This document shows, in pieces, positions 41,444 to 50,192 of a DNA stretch of 64,000 nucleotides. The DNA is taken from assembly GCA_029961075.1 (NCBI GenBank), contig JASBVL010000034.1, positions 1 through 64,000 of the forward strand, in the 5' to 3' direction. The notes under the pieces were generated by a model. The model saw only the letters and a list, made by a program, of their open reading frames with translations, was not told the DNA's origin and made no database searches. A program made the translations under genes and the position numbers. Position 1 is the stretch's first letter; each line of letters begins with the position of its first letter. This DNA is from Sphaerobacter sp. (GTDB lineage Bacteria; Chloroflexota; Chloroflexia; Thermomicrobiales; Thermomicrobiaceae).

Positions 41444-44125
41444 ATGACGACGCGCGACAGCCTCTCTCCACATCTCCGTGCCGCCGCAGCGGCCATCCTG
41501 GCCCATCGGGAGGCGATCCGTGTCACCTGGGAGTCCCTCCTCGACCTGCACCCGCAGGAGAAGGCCGCCCAGCAAGCGATCTCCGAACAGCTCGACGCCT
41601 GTATCGTCAGCTTCGCCGGCTACCTGCTCGGGGAGGATCCAAGCATCTCGTCGATGGCGGACCGCTGGTGGGACATGGGGCCCACCCGCGAGCAGGCGGC
41701 AGACGCCGCGGTGGCCCTCGGCCTGTTTGCGGAGACGCTGCGGCGGAGCCTGGCGCGGGTGCCTGGCCTCCGGGTGGACGTGGCGAGACTCGTGCCGGCC
41801 GCGTCGGAGTTCGCGCGCGACGTGCTGGGGGCGATCTTCGTGCGCGAGGGCGCCGGGACGAGCGAACGCGACTGGACCCGTGTGGTGGAGGTGCTGGCCC
41901 GGGTCCGGCGCCGGCGGATGGCACGGGTGAGCGCGCTCACCGACATTGCCCACGCGGTCAGCACGACCCAGAACCCCGACGATCTCTTCGAGCAGGTCCA
42001 CGCGGCCTGCTCGCGCATCTTCAATGGCGACGACTTCAGTATCAGTCTGTACGACGCCGCGACCCGGGCGGTCGTCCCGCACCTGCTCTACGTCGGTGGC
42101 GCGCGCCGGCACGACCTGGAAGGCCAGGCGCTTGGCTCCTCGCTGCATTGGGTGGTGGCGGAGACGCAGCAGCCCTTGGCGGTGGCCGACTACCTGGCGG
42201 CCTGCGCCGAGCACGGCGCGGTGCCCGAGCCGGCCTACGCGGCCAACGGGGCGCGGCCGTGGATGGCGGCGCCGATGGTGCAGGGCGACCAGACGATCGG
42301 GGTGATCGCCGTCTTCTCGCCGCTGCTGCCCTTCGATTGGGAAGATGTCGAGATCCTGGCCGGGATCGCCCGCCATACGGCGGTGGCCCTGGAGAATAGC
42401 CGGCTGCTGCGCCAGCAGCAGCGTCGGACCGAGCAGTTGCGCGCGGTCAACCAACTGGCGCGCCGCCTGGCTGCCCTGCGCGACCCGGACACGCTGCTCT
42501 CCACGGCGGTGGTGCTGATCCACCAGCTCCTGGGGTACTCCGCGGTGTCGCTCTTCCTGGTCGACGACGCGGGCGATACCGTGAGCCTCCGGGCCCACTC
42601 CAATCCGGAGACGGCGCGCCAGCTCCTCGGCCTGCGCTTCCCGATCGGCGCGCAGGGCCCGGGCATCGTCGCCGCCGTGGCGGCCTCGGGGCAGGCGGCG
42701 GTGGTGGCCGATGTCTCGCAGGACCCGCGCTACGTCGGCACGCCGGCCACGGCCGACACGCGCTCGGAGACGGCGGTGCCGATCCTGCGCGAGGGGCAGG
42801 TGCTGGGGGTGCTCGACGTGCAGAGCACCCGGCTCAACGCCTTCGACGCCGACGACTTGACCACCCTGTCCACCATCGCCGACCAGCTCGCCATCGCGCT
42901 CGAGAACGCGCGCCTGTTCCACGAGGAGCACGAGCGCAGCCGGGCGCTGGCGCTGATGCTGGCGACGACGCGCGCGGCCGGGTCGTCGCTGGTGCTCGAC
43001 GAGGTGCTGGAGCGCCTGGCGGAGGGCCTGGCCGAGGCGGCCGGGGTGTCGAACTGCGCGATCTACCTGCTGGACGAAGACGGGCAAACGCTCATGCCGA
43101 CGGCCATCGCGACCGGCCCCCGGACCTCGTTCGACTGTGGGCGGCTCCGGGGCACGGTGCTGCGGGTGGACGAGAGCCCGACGATTCGGAGCGTGCTGGC
43201 CCAGCGGGAGCCGTTCTCTTGCTGCCGATTGCCGCAGGACAGCCGCGACGACCCGGTGCTGGAGCGGCTCCTCGCCGGGGGCTGTGGGCTGGCGGTGCCG
43301 CTGGCCGCCAAGGGGCGGGTGCTCGGCCTGGCGCTCGTGATCGCCGAGCAGCAATGCGACGAATTCACGCCGGATCGCATCCAGTTGATCCGCGGGGTGG
43401 CGGACTCGGCGGGCCTGGCGGTGGAGAACGCGCGCCTCTACGCGCGGACGCACGGGCTCGCGATCGCCGAGGAGCGCGGTCGGCTGGCGCAGGAGATCCA
43501 CGATACGCTGGCGCAGGGGCTCACGGCGATCTCCCTCCACCTCGACCTCGCCGACGCCTACCTGCCCCACAAGCCGGAGCAGGCGAGCGAGAAGGTGCGG
43601 CGGGCGCTCGAGCTGACACGCGCCAACCTGGAGGAGGTACGCCGCTCGGTGCTCGACCTGCGGGCGGCGCGGCTGCATCAGATGTCGCTCCGGGATGCGC
43701 TCTGGCGGCTGGTGCAGTCGTTCGCGGCGGAGACCGGGATCGACGCGGAGTTCACGGCGGAGGGCCTGACGGGGCGCCTCTCGGCGCGGGTCGAGATCGG
43801 GCTGTACCGCATCGCCGAGGAGGCGCTGTGCAACGTGCGGCGCCACGCGGGCGCGCGCCACGTGCGGGTGGGGCTGACGGCGGCGGCGGGGCAGGTGTCG
43901 CTCACCGTCGAGGACGATGGGGTCGGCTTTGCGCACGAGGACGTGGGGCGCGACAATGGAGGCGGATTTGGCCTGATGTCGATCCGCGAGCGCGCCCGGC
44001 TGCTGCGCGGGACGCTCGACCTGAGCAGCGTCCCGGGGGCCGGGACCCGCCTGGTGGTGACGATTCCGGCCGAAGGGGTGCTGCACGCGACGCCGGTGGG
44101 AAAGAACGAGGATACGACGGCATGA
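41444..44125 (+). CDS. Multi-GAF sensor histidine kinase (HisKA_3/NarL type)
   Basis: The 893-residue soluble kinase begins with an all-helical domain of about 150 residues that looks like an RsbR-type N-terminal sensor. Three GAF domains follow (about 165-310, 330-485 and 515-665). Then come the HisKA_3 box with the phospho-histidine at residue 686 (RLAQEIHDTLAQGL) and a GHKL ATPase domain (EALCNVRRHA, EDDGVGF, GFGLMSIRERA). No membrane segment is present, so it senses a cytoplasmic signal. Its stop overlaps the response regulator start (ATGA). Confidence 0.92.
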   Translation: MTTRDSLSPHLRAAAAAILAHREAIRVTWESLLDLHPQEKAAQQAISEQLDACIVSFAGYLLGEDPSISSMADRWWDMGPTREQAADAAVALGLFAETLRRSLARVPGLRVDVARLVPAASEFARDVLGAIFVREGAGTSERDWTRVVEVLARVRRRRMARVSALTDIAHAVSTTQNPDDLFEQVHAACSRIFNGDDFSISLYDAATRAVVPHLLYVGGARRHDLEGQALGSSLHWVVAETQQPLAVADYLAACAEHGAVPEPAYAANGARPWMAAPMVQGDQTIGVIAVFSPLLPFDWEDVEILAGIARHTAVALENSRLLRQQQRRTEQLRAVNQLARRLAALRDPDTLLSTAVVLIHQLLGYSAVSLFLVDDAGDTVSLRAHSNPETARQLLGLRFPIGAQGPGIVAAVAASGQAAVVADVSQDPRYVGTPATADTRSETAVPILREGQVLGVLDVQSTRLNAFDADDLTTLSTIADQLAIALENARLFHEEHERSRALALMLATTRAAGSSLVLDEVLERLAEGLAEAAGVSNCAIYLLDEDGQTLMPTAIATGPRTSFDCGRLRGTVLRVDESPTIRSVLAQREPFSCCRLPQDSRDDPVLERLLAGGCGLAVPLAAKGRVLGLALVIAEQQCDEFTPDRIQLIRGVADSAGLAVENARLYARTHGLAIAEERGRLAQEIHDTLAQGLTAISLHLDLADAYLPHKPEQASEKVRRALELTRANLEEVRRSVLDLRAARLHQMSLRDALWRLVQSFAAETGIDAEFTAEGLTGRLSARVEIGLYRIAEEALCNVRRHAGARHVRVGLTAAAGQVSLTVEDDGVGFAHEDVGRDNGGGFGLMSIRERARLLRGTLDLSSVPGAGTRLVVTIPAEGVLHATPVGKNEDTTA

Positions 44126-44760
44126 TTCGGATACTCGTCGTCGACGATCACCCGGTCGTCCGGGAGGGGCTGGTGGCCATCCTGGAGGCACAGGACGACT
44201 TGACCGTCGTTGGCGAGGCCGGCGACGGGGACGAGGCCGTGCGCCAGTACCAGGCGCTCCGGCCCGATGTGGTGCTGATGGATCTGGCCATGCCGGGGAC
44301 CGACGGGGTCCAGGCGATCCAGGAGATCAAGCGCTTCGACCCGGACGCCCACGTCGTGGTGCTCACCGCCTACGATACGGACGAGCGGATCCTCCAGGCG
44401 GTGCAGGCGGGGGCCTCAGGCTATCTCCTCAAGGGCGCGCCGCGTGAGGAGATCTTCCGGGCGGTGCGCGTGGTTCACCGGGGCGGCTCGCTGCTGGAGC
44501 CGGTGGTCGCGGGCAAGTTGCTGAGCCGGGTCGGCGACATGCTGCGGGGCGAGCCGGCCGAGGAGGAGCTGACGCCGCGGGAGCTGGATGTGCTGACGCT
44601 CATGGCGCGCGGCCTCCGCAACAAAGAGATCGCCTACGAGCTCTCCATCACCGAGCGCACCGTCAAATTCCACGCCAACGCGATCTACCGCAAGCTGGAC
44701 GTTGGCGGCCGGACCGAGGCCGTCAGCAAGGCGATCCAGCGCGGGCTGGTCCGTCCCTAG
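44122..44760 (+). CDS. NarL/FixJ-type response regulator
   Basis: The 212-residue regulator has a complete receiver (D8, D9, phospho-acceptor D54 in VLMDLAMPGTDG, Lys of LLKGA). The LuxR-type helix-turn-helix is EELTPRELDVLTLMARGLRN followed by KEIAYELSITERTVKFHANA. It is the partner of the kinase before it and is translationally coupled to it. Target genes are unknown. Confidence 0.95.
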   Translation: MIRILVVDDHPVVREGLVAILEAQDDLTVVGEAGDGDEAVRQYQALRPDVVLMDLAMPGTDGVQAIQEIKRFDPDAHVVVLTAYDTDERILQAVQAGASGYLLKGAPREEIFRAVRVVHRGGSLLEPVVAGKLLSRVGDMLRGEPAEEELTPRELDVLTLMARGLRNKEIAYELSITERTVKFHANAIYRKLDVGGRTEAVSKAIQRGLVRP

Positions 44761-45101
44761 GGCTGGCTGGCGACCGTGCGGACGTGGTGGCCCGGCGCGG
44801 GCGGGGTGCCGGGCTTCCGCAGGTTGCGCGAATCGGCAAGGGTGCGCCGATGGCGAGCCAAAGGCGGTCCTGCGCGTAGCGGGGCCCCTGCATCAGCCGG
44901 GTGCGGGTGGGCTACGCTTTTCCTGTGGCTACGTGCAGGCAAGATGGTGGAAATCAGCTATGATAAGGGGCAACCCGCGCCAAACGGCGGTGGACGGGGC
45001 GCGGGGACCGGTGCGGTGCCAGCACCGACCGGACGGAGAGTTTGCGCACCACGCGACATCTCCGAGGCATGCGAGGAGCAGAGAGCAGAGGGGAGCCGAC
45101 G
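44761..45101 (+). promoter_or_regulatory. Upstream region of the Lrp-type gene
   Basis: No gene fits this 341-bp gap. TATGAT at 44959-44964 is a good -10 hexamer without a clear -35 box. A leader of about 130 bases would result, and GGGGAGCC supplies the ribosome site. I see no tandem repeats or strong terminator after the response regulator. Confidence 0.4.
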
Positions 45102-45632
45102 ATGAGTGATGGCCAGGGTCCGCGGCGGGTCAGGCAGCTTCAGCCCGATAATCTCGATCGGCAGATTATTCGCATGCTGCGTGCGGACGGCCGCCGCAGC
45201 AATCGCGAGATCGCGCGGCGGCTGAACGTGCCCGAAGCGACGGTACGCTATCGCGTCCGCCGGCTGATCGAGAGCGGGGTGCTCAAGATCACGGCCTCGG
45301 TCGACCCCGCGCATCTTGGCTACGCCCTGACGGCGGTGATCAGCGTGCAGGTGGAGCCGGAGCGGATCAGCGAGGCCGCGGAGACGATCGCCGGGATGCC
45401 CGAGGTGATGTGGTGCGCGATTACGGCCGGCGCGCACGACATCATGGTGATGGCGTCCTTCCGCAGCCAGGAGGAGATGTTCGCCTTCCTGACCGACCGG
45501 TTGGCGCGGATTCCGGGGACGCTCCGGACCGAGACCTCCGTCGCGCTGCGGGTGCTGAAGAAGCAGCACGAGTGGGCGACCGACCTGACCTCGAAGGTCG
45601 AGCGCGGCGAGCCCATCGGCACGACCTCCTGA
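45102..45632 (+). CDS. Lrp/AsnC-family transcriptional regulator
   Basis: The 176-residue regulator has an N-terminal helix-turn-helix (DNLDRQIIRMLRADGRRSNR, EIARRLNVPEATVRYRVRRL) and a C-terminal RAM ligand-binding domain (LTAVISVQVEPERISEAAET, PEVMWCAITAGAHDIMVMAS). Such proteins sense amino acids or similar effectors as octamers. The PfkB kinase gene follows after 64 bp on the same strand and may be its target or partner. Confidence 0.93.
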   Translation: MSDGQGPRRVRQLQPDNLDRQIIRMLRADGRRSNREIARRLNVPEATVRYRVRRLIESGVLKITASVDPAHLGYALTAVISVQVEPERISEAAETIAGMPEVMWCAITAGAHDIMVMASFRSQEEMFAFLTDRLARIPGTLRTETSVALRVLKKQHEWATDLTSKVERGEPIGTTS

Positions 45633-45696
45633 CCGCCAATCACCGCGGGGGCGGGCTGCATGCCGCCGGCGCGGCGATCGGCCCAAGGGGTGGGGT

Positions 45697-46671
45697 GTGG
45701 TGGCGGCTGACTACGACGTCGTAACCTTCGGCGAGACGATGATTCGCCTGGCGACGCGCCCGGGCGAGCGGCTGGAGACGGCAGCCACGCTCGAGGCGGG
45801 GATCGGCGGTGCCGAGTCCAACGTCGCCGTCGCCCTCGCCCGCCTCGGGCGGCGGGTCGCCTGGTCCTCGGTGCTCCCGCGCAACCCCTTCGGCGCGCGA
45901 ATCGCCGGCGAGCTGCGCCGCCACGGCGTCGACGTCTCCCACGTCCACTGGGTCGACCAGGGGCGCGTCGGGGTCTACTACCTCGACACGGGCGCCGCGC
46001 CGCGCCCCACCCAGGTGCTCTACGACCGTGCCGGGTCGGCGGTGGCCACCTGCGACCCCGACGCGCTCGACCCGGCGCTGGCCGCGCGCGGGCGGCTGCT
46101 CCACCTCACCGGCATTACCCCGGCGCTGAGCGCCCAGTGCGCCGCGATCACCCGGCGGCTGGCGGACGCCGCCAGGGCGGCGGGGGTCCCGATCAGCTTC
46201 GACGTCAACTACCGGAGCCGGCTGTGGTCGCCCCAGGAGGCGGCCGCCGGCCTGGAGCCGCTCTGCCGCGCGGCGACGGTCCTGCTCTGCGGGCGCAGCG
46301 ACGCGCGCACCGTCTGGGGCCTGAGCGGCTCGGACGAGGCGCTGCTCCGGGGGCTGGCCGCGCGCTTCGGCGCGCCGGTCACGGTGCTGACGACCGGGGA
46401 GAACGGGGCGCTGGCCCTGACGCCGGACGGGACCCTCCACCGGGAGCCGGCCGTCAGCGTCGCGGTGATCGACCGCGTCGGCGCCGGGGATGCCTTCGCC
46501 GCCGGCTTCCTCCACGGGTATCTCGCGGGCGACGTGCCGCTCGGGCTGCGGCTCGGCGTGCGCCTGGCGGCGCTGAAGATGACGGTCCGCGGCGACCTGG
46601 CGGTCCTGAGCGGCGAGGATATCGCGGCCTGCCTCAGTGACGCGGGCCAGCCGCAGGCGATCGTGCGGTGA
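45697..46671 (+). CDS. PfkB-family sugar kinase (2-keto-3-deoxygluconate kinase-like)
   Basis: The 324-residue kinase has GIGGAESNVAVALARLG near the N-terminus and the C-terminal PfkB signature DRVGAGDAFAAGFLHG, with the catalytic Asp of GAGDAF. ISFDVNYRSRLWSP and TFGETMIRLATRPGERLE are typical of the KDG kinase subgroup, which forms 2-keto-3-deoxy-6-phosphogluconate in sugar acid breakdown. Sugar specificity is inferred only. GTG 45697 and 45700 are both possible starts. Confidence 0.85.
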   Translation: MVAADYDVVTFGETMIRLATRPGERLETAATLEAGIGGAESNVAVALARLGRRVAWSSVLPRNPFGARIAGELRRHGVDVSHVHWVDQGRVGVYYLDTGAAPRPTQVLYDRAGSAVATCDPDALDPALAARGRLLHLTGITPALSAQCAAITRRLADAARAAGVPISFDVNYRSRLWSPQEAAAGLEPLCRAATVLLCGRSDARTVWGLSGSDEALLRGLAARFGAPVTVLTTGENGALALTPDGTLHREPAVSVAVIDRVGAGDAFAAGFLHGYLAGDVPLGLRLGVRLAALKMTVRGDLAVLSGEDIAACLSDAGQPQAIVR

Positions 46672-46689
46672 GGGGCGGCGAGGGGCAAC

Positions 46690-46985
46690 CGTCAGGCGTC
46701 AGGCGTGGTGCGTGATCCGTGCGTATTGCGTACTGCGTATTGCGTACTGCGTCATCCGTCACGCGTCGTCCGGGGCGCGGGGCACCGCCCACCTGACGCG
46801 ATGCGGCAGACCTGCCACGCGCTGGGCGGGTGGGCGCCCGACCCTCACCCCCGTCCCCCCTCTCCCAACCTTAGGAGAGGGGGAACAAACGGCACACGCA
46901 CTGCGAATCACGGATCACGGAATACGCACGACGCACCACGCAATACGCAGTACGCAATACGGACCACGCATGACGCATGACGTAG
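46690..46985. repeat. Heptamer inverted array, locus D (most complete copy)
   Basis: The left arm starts GTCAGGCGTCAGGCG (46691-46705), then heptamers TGCGTAT, TGCGTAC, TGCGTAT, TGCGTAC, TGCGTCA, TCCGTCA (about 46727-46768). A middle section of about 75 bp follows, then the core CCCTCACCCCCGTCCCCCC with AGGAGAGGGGG (about 46845-46872). The right arm is a long run of ACGGANN/ACGCANN units (about 46910-46982), ending TGACGCATGACGTA. It lies between the convergent PfkB and dcd genes. Confidence 0.9.
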
Positions 46986-47002
46986 CCGGGCCCCGCCTCG
47001 CC

Positions 47003-47518
47003 TCACGGCTGGTCCTGGCCCTGGAAGCGGCCGCTGTAGGCGGCTTCGCCGACGCACTCTTCCAGGATGATCTGGCAGATGGCGGTGCCGGGGTGGATGG
47101 CGAGCGGCACCGGGCCGGCGTTGTTCATCTCGAGCACCTGCTTGGCGCGCGTGATGCCGGGCTGCATGAAGTTCGCCGTGACGTGCACCATCAGCCCGAT
47201 GCGGGCGAAGCGGCTGCGGCCCTGGATCCAGCCGCAGACGTCGGGGGGCAGCGTGATGCGCTCCTGGGTGACGCCGTGGATCGCCTGGCCCGGGAGGAGC
47301 AGGAAGTAGTCGTCGACCTCGATCAGGCGGGTCACCGACCGGTAGTCGGCGTCGTCGGTGACGTGGAAGATCTCCTGGGCTGGCTGAAACACGCGGAACT
47401 GCCGTCCCAGGTGCAGGTCGATCGAGGCCGGTCCCACCTGTGCCGGATCGAACGGATCGATCACGATGGTACCGGCCTCGATGCGCCGGAGGATCTCCGA
47501 GCGGGTCAGCACTGCCAT
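47003..47518 (-). CDS. dcd: dCTP deaminase
   Basis: The 171-residue dUTPase-superfamily enzyme deaminates dCTP to dUTP for thymidylate synthesis. Conserved parts are QVGPASIDLHLGRQFRVF, IQGRSRFARIGLMVHVTANF, and LEMNNAGPVPLAIHPG with the catalytic Glu. The S-S-x-A-R element of the E. coli enzyme is R-S-R-F-A-R here. The ATG is next to GAAGGAGG. Whether it also cleaves dUTP, as in bifunctional homologues, cannot be told. Confidence 0.9.
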   Translation of the reverse strand: MAVLTRSEILRRIEAGTIVIDPFDPAQVGPASIDLHLGRQFRVFQPAQEIFHVTDDADYRSVTRLIEVDDYFLLLPGQAIHGVTQERITLPPDVCGWIQGRSRFARIGLMVHVTANFMQPGITRAKQVLEMNNAGPVPLAIHPGTAICQIILEECVGEAAYSGRFQGQDQP

Positions 47519-47592
47519 GGCGTCCTCCTTCTGTCGATGATGATGCCGCGGTGGAGAGTGGGCGCCGTGGGGCTGCCGCGCGGGGGGCCGGT

Positions 47593-49053
47593 TCAGGCGG
47601 TGCTGGGCCGCTCCGGCTCTTCCCCGGTCTCCTCCTCGGCCTGCTGCGCCGGCGCGCTGCCGGGCTCGGCGGGCGGCTCGCCCGGCTCAGACGTGGCCGC
47701 CTCCGCGGGCGCGGCCGGCTCGGCCTCGGCGACCTTCGCAGACGCCGCGGGCGGCGCGAGATCGGGCGGGGCGATCGTGCCGAGCACGCGGGCGCACCAG
47801 CCGGCGACGGCCAACAGCGCGGCGTCGTGGCCGCGGCGGGCGACGAGCTGGGTGGCGAGCGGCAGGCCGTCGGCGTTGAGGCCGGTCGGGAGCGTGATGG
47901 TCGGCGTGCCGAGCAGGGACCACGGCGCCTGGAAGGTGCGGTCGCCGGTGGTGGTGTGGCGCGGCGCCGCATTGCTGGCGGTGGGCAGGAGATAGGCGTC
48001 GATGCCGGCGAGGGCGGCGTCGACCGCGTGGCCGAGCTGCCGCCGCAGCCGGCGGGCCTTGAGCACGTAGGCGGCGGGGATGAGCTGGCCCACCTCGATC
48101 TCCTGGCGGAGGATGGCCCCGTAGTCGTTCGGGTAGCGGGCGAGCTGCTCGGCGTGGAGCGCCGCGACCTCGGCCTGCATGATCACGTGATGGACCGCCA
48201 GGAGGAGGTCGAGCTCGACCGGGAGCGATCGCTCCTCGACCGTGGCGCCGGCCGCGCGCAGCCGCGCGGCGACATCGGTCAGGTGGTCCCGCACGTCCGG
48301 CTCGGCGCGCTCCAGGAAGTCGGTGAGGAGGACGAGGCGCGGGGGCGTGGTGCGCGCCGCGCGGTCGGGCTCGGTGTCGGTCAGGGCGCCGAAGGTGAGC
48401 GCGACGTCGTCGACGGTGCGGGCCAGGAGGCCGACGTGGTCGAGCGACCAGGCCAGCGGGATGACCCCCTGCCGGCTGATCCAGTTGTAGGTGGGCTTGA
48501 ACCCGACGGTGCCGCAGTAGGCGGCCGGGCGCAGCACGGAGCCGGCCGTCTGGGTCCCCAGGGCCAGCGGGACCATCCGCGCGGCGACGGCCGCGCCGGA
48601 CCCGGCGCTCGATCCGCCCGGGGTCCGGTCCGCCCTCCAGGGGTTCCTGGTCGGAGCCGGGTCGGCGTGTGCGAACTGGGTCGTGTGTACCTTGCCGAGG
48701 ATGACTGCCCCGGCGGCGCGCAGCCGCGCGACGACGGCCGCGTCCTCGGTCGCCACCCGGTCGCGGTAGGGAGCGAAGCCGGCGGCCGTGGGCAGGCCCG
48801 CGACATCGATGACGTCTTTGACGCCGACGGGCACCCCATGCAGCGGGCCGATCGTCCCCGCGGCGGCGTCGCGGTCGCGTGCGGCGGCCTCGGCCAGGGC
48901 CGCGTCGGCCGCCACCGTGGCCCACGCCTGGATCTCCGCGTCGAGGCCGGTGATGCGCTCCAGCAGCGCGGCGACGAGGTCGACCGCGGACAGCTCCCGC
49001 GCGCGCACGCGCTGGACGATCTCGCGGGCGGTGAGGTCGGCGAGCGTCGTCAT
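47593..49053 (-). CDS. Amidase signature enzyme with acidic Ala/Pro C-terminal tail (AtzE/GatA-like)
   Basis: The 486-residue amidase has the triad K79 (GVKDVIDV), S149 (PGGSSAGSGAAV) and S172 (TQTAGSVLRPAAYCG). The last 55 residues are a low-complexity Ala/Pro/Glu tail not usual in the family. Its start overlaps the stop of a 69-residue protein that resembles the small AtzG/GatC-type partners, so it probably acts as a two-subunit hydrolase rather than a transamidosome component. Confidence 0.88.
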   Translation of the reverse strand: MTTLADLTAREIVQRVRARELSAVDLVAALLERITGLDAEIQAWATVAADAALAEAAARDRDAAAGTIGPLHGVPVGVKDVIDVAGLPTAAGFAPYRDRVATEDAAVVARLRAAGAVILGKVHTTQFAHADPAPTRNPWRADRTPGGSSAGSGAAVAARMVPLALGTQTAGSVLRPAAYCGTVGFKPTYNWISRQGVIPLAWSLDHVGLLARTVDDVALTFGALTDTEPDRAARTTPPRLVLLTDFLERAEPDVRDHLTDVAARLRAAGATVEERSLPVELDLLLAVHHVIMQAEVAALHAEQLARYPNDYGAILRQEIEVGQLIPAAYVLKARRLRRQLGHAVDAALAGIDAYLLPTASNAAPRHTTTGDRTFQAPWSLLGTPTITLPTGLNADGLPLATQLVARRGHDAALLAVAGWCARVLGTIAPPDLAPPAASAKVAEAEPAAPAEAATSEPGEPPAEPGSAPAQQAEEETGEEPERPSTA

Positions 49054-49259
49054 GCGTCACCCCCTCCGTTGACGCCGGACGTATCGGGCGCGGCGTCGCG
49101 GAGATCCAAGGGCACGGCGGCGATCCGTGCCAGGGCGCCCGCGGTGCGCTCCAGGGTGCCTGCCATCTCGTAGGTGCGCATCGGCCCGAAGGTCTCGGCG
49201 GCCATGCGGCGGAGCTGGGCGAGGACCTTCTTCTCGGATAGCTGTGCGTCCAGTTTCAC
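49050..49259 (-). CDS. Small AtzG/GatC-like amidase partner
   Basis: This 69-residue protein starts at GTG (MKLDAQLSEKKVLAQLRRMA) and ends LERTAGALARIAAVPLDLRD with a short acidic tail. The helical layout with a late VPLDLxD patch is like AtzG/DUF4089 and GatC small subunits that wrap around amidases. It overlaps the amidase start by four bases (ATGA), which supports a protein complex. The resemblance is by pattern only. Confidence 0.6.
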   Translation of the reverse strand: MKLDAQLSEKKVLAQLRRMAAETFGPMRTYEMAGTLERTAGALARIAAVPLDLRDAAPDTSGVNGGGDA

Positions 49260-49531
49260 GGTGGTGCCCGTTTCCCCGTTTGCCTGACCGGTGGTGGCCA
49301 GCGGTGAGCGCGACGGCCGGAGATCGGCCGTGGAGAGTAGTCTGAGCGAGCCGGCCCCGCGCGTCAAGCCGCGCGGGGCGCGGCGGGCCGGGCCATTTCT
49401 CAACGAACGGGGCGTGTTATAGTCCATGGTGGCGCCGGTCGGCGGTCGCACCCTGTTCCGCCATGGGTGGGGCGGTCGTGCGCGATCGGCCCGGGTATCG
49501 CGCGGCTCGTGATACGCACGGAGGAGGAGAC
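49260..49531. promoter_or_regulatory. Divergent intergenic region with promoter for the CDGSH operon
   Basis: This 272-bp gap separates the amidase unit (-) from the Fe-S unit (+). TATAGT at 49418-49423 is a good -10 box for the plus-strand genes, with no clear -35. No other gene is credible. The minus-strand promoter was not found. Confidence 0.4.
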
Positions 49532-49741
49532 GTGGCTGACGTTCGGGTCACGGTCACTCGCAATGGCTCGTACCACATCCAGGGCAAGGTGCTCCTGGTT
49601 GACCATCAGGGGAACGAGATCCCGTACGAGGGGGACGAGGTGTGGCTGTGCCGCTGTGGCCAGTCGCAGACCAAGCCGTTCTGTGACGGGAGCCACAAGC
49701 GGGTGTGGTCCAAGGACAATCCGGACCGGCCGAATCCGTAG
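49532..49741 (+). CDS. CDGSH iron-sulfur domain protein
   Basis: The 69-residue protein carries the full 2Fe-2S CDGSH signature CRCGQSQTKPFCDGSHK (three Cys and one His). GTG 49532 follows GGAGGAGGAG. CDGSH proteins are small redox or cluster-transfer carriers. It heads a three-gene redox unit with a Rieske ferredoxin and a ferredoxin reductase, 103 bp upstream of the former. Confidence 0.92.
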   Translation: MADVRVTVTRNGSYHIQGKVLLVDHQGNEIPYEGDEVWLCRCGQSQTKPFCDGSHKRVWSKDNPDRPNP

Positions 49742-49844
49742 CCGAGCTGACGCCCGCCAGCGCCGCCGACCGCGTGCCGGGACGGCCGCCGAACACCATC
49801 CCGGGGACACGCACGGCCGGCGGGCCCGATAGGGGAGCAATTGC

Positions 49845-50189
49845 ATGCCAGGATCGAGTGACGACTACGTGCGGGTGATGCCCGTTGACGAGATCGCGGA
49901 GGCGGAGATCTACGAGTTCGAGGTGGACGGCGAGCCGCGGATCCTGACCCGCGTCGGCGACGAGATCTTCGCCTGCGACGGGATCTGCACGCATGAGTAT
50001 GCCGAGCTGGCCGAGGGGGAGATCGAAGACCACGTGGTCTACTGCCCGCTCCACGGCTCCGGGTTCGATCTGCGCACCGGGGCGGTCACGAGCCTGCCGG
50101 CGGTGACGCCGCTCCCGATCTATGACGTGAAGATCGAAGGCGGGCAGGTGTTCGTCTCGCGCCGGCCGCGCGGCGAGAGCGGAGCGTAG
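49845..50189 (+). CDS. Rieske 2Fe-2S ferredoxin
   Basis: The 114-residue soluble Rieske protein has both ligand loops, C-T-H (CDGICTHEYAELAEGEIED) and C-P-L-H (VVYCPLHGSGFDLRTG). It matches the ferredoxin components of aromatic-ring dioxygenases (BphF-like), but no oxygenase gene is in the window. The stop is three bases before the reductase start, so the two are surely co-translated. Confidence 0.93.
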   Translation: MPGSSDDYVRVMPVDEIAEAEIYEFEVDGEPRILTRVGDEIFACDGICTHEYAELAEGEIEDHVVYCPLHGSGFDLRTGAVTSLPAVTPLPIYDVKIEGGQVFVSRRPRGESGA

Positions 50190-50192
50190 CCG

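Noticed and set aside
40754-44191. A 1,145-codon minus-strand open frame
   Set aside because: It is antisense to the HAD and histidine kinase genes, which have clear motifs; this is a GC-rich shadow.
46705-46980. Short frames with translations such as YCVLRIAYCVIRHA in the heptamer arrays
   Set aside because: Three heptamers equal seven codons, so any frame through the arrays gives a repetitive peptide. These are translation artefacts of DNA repeats.
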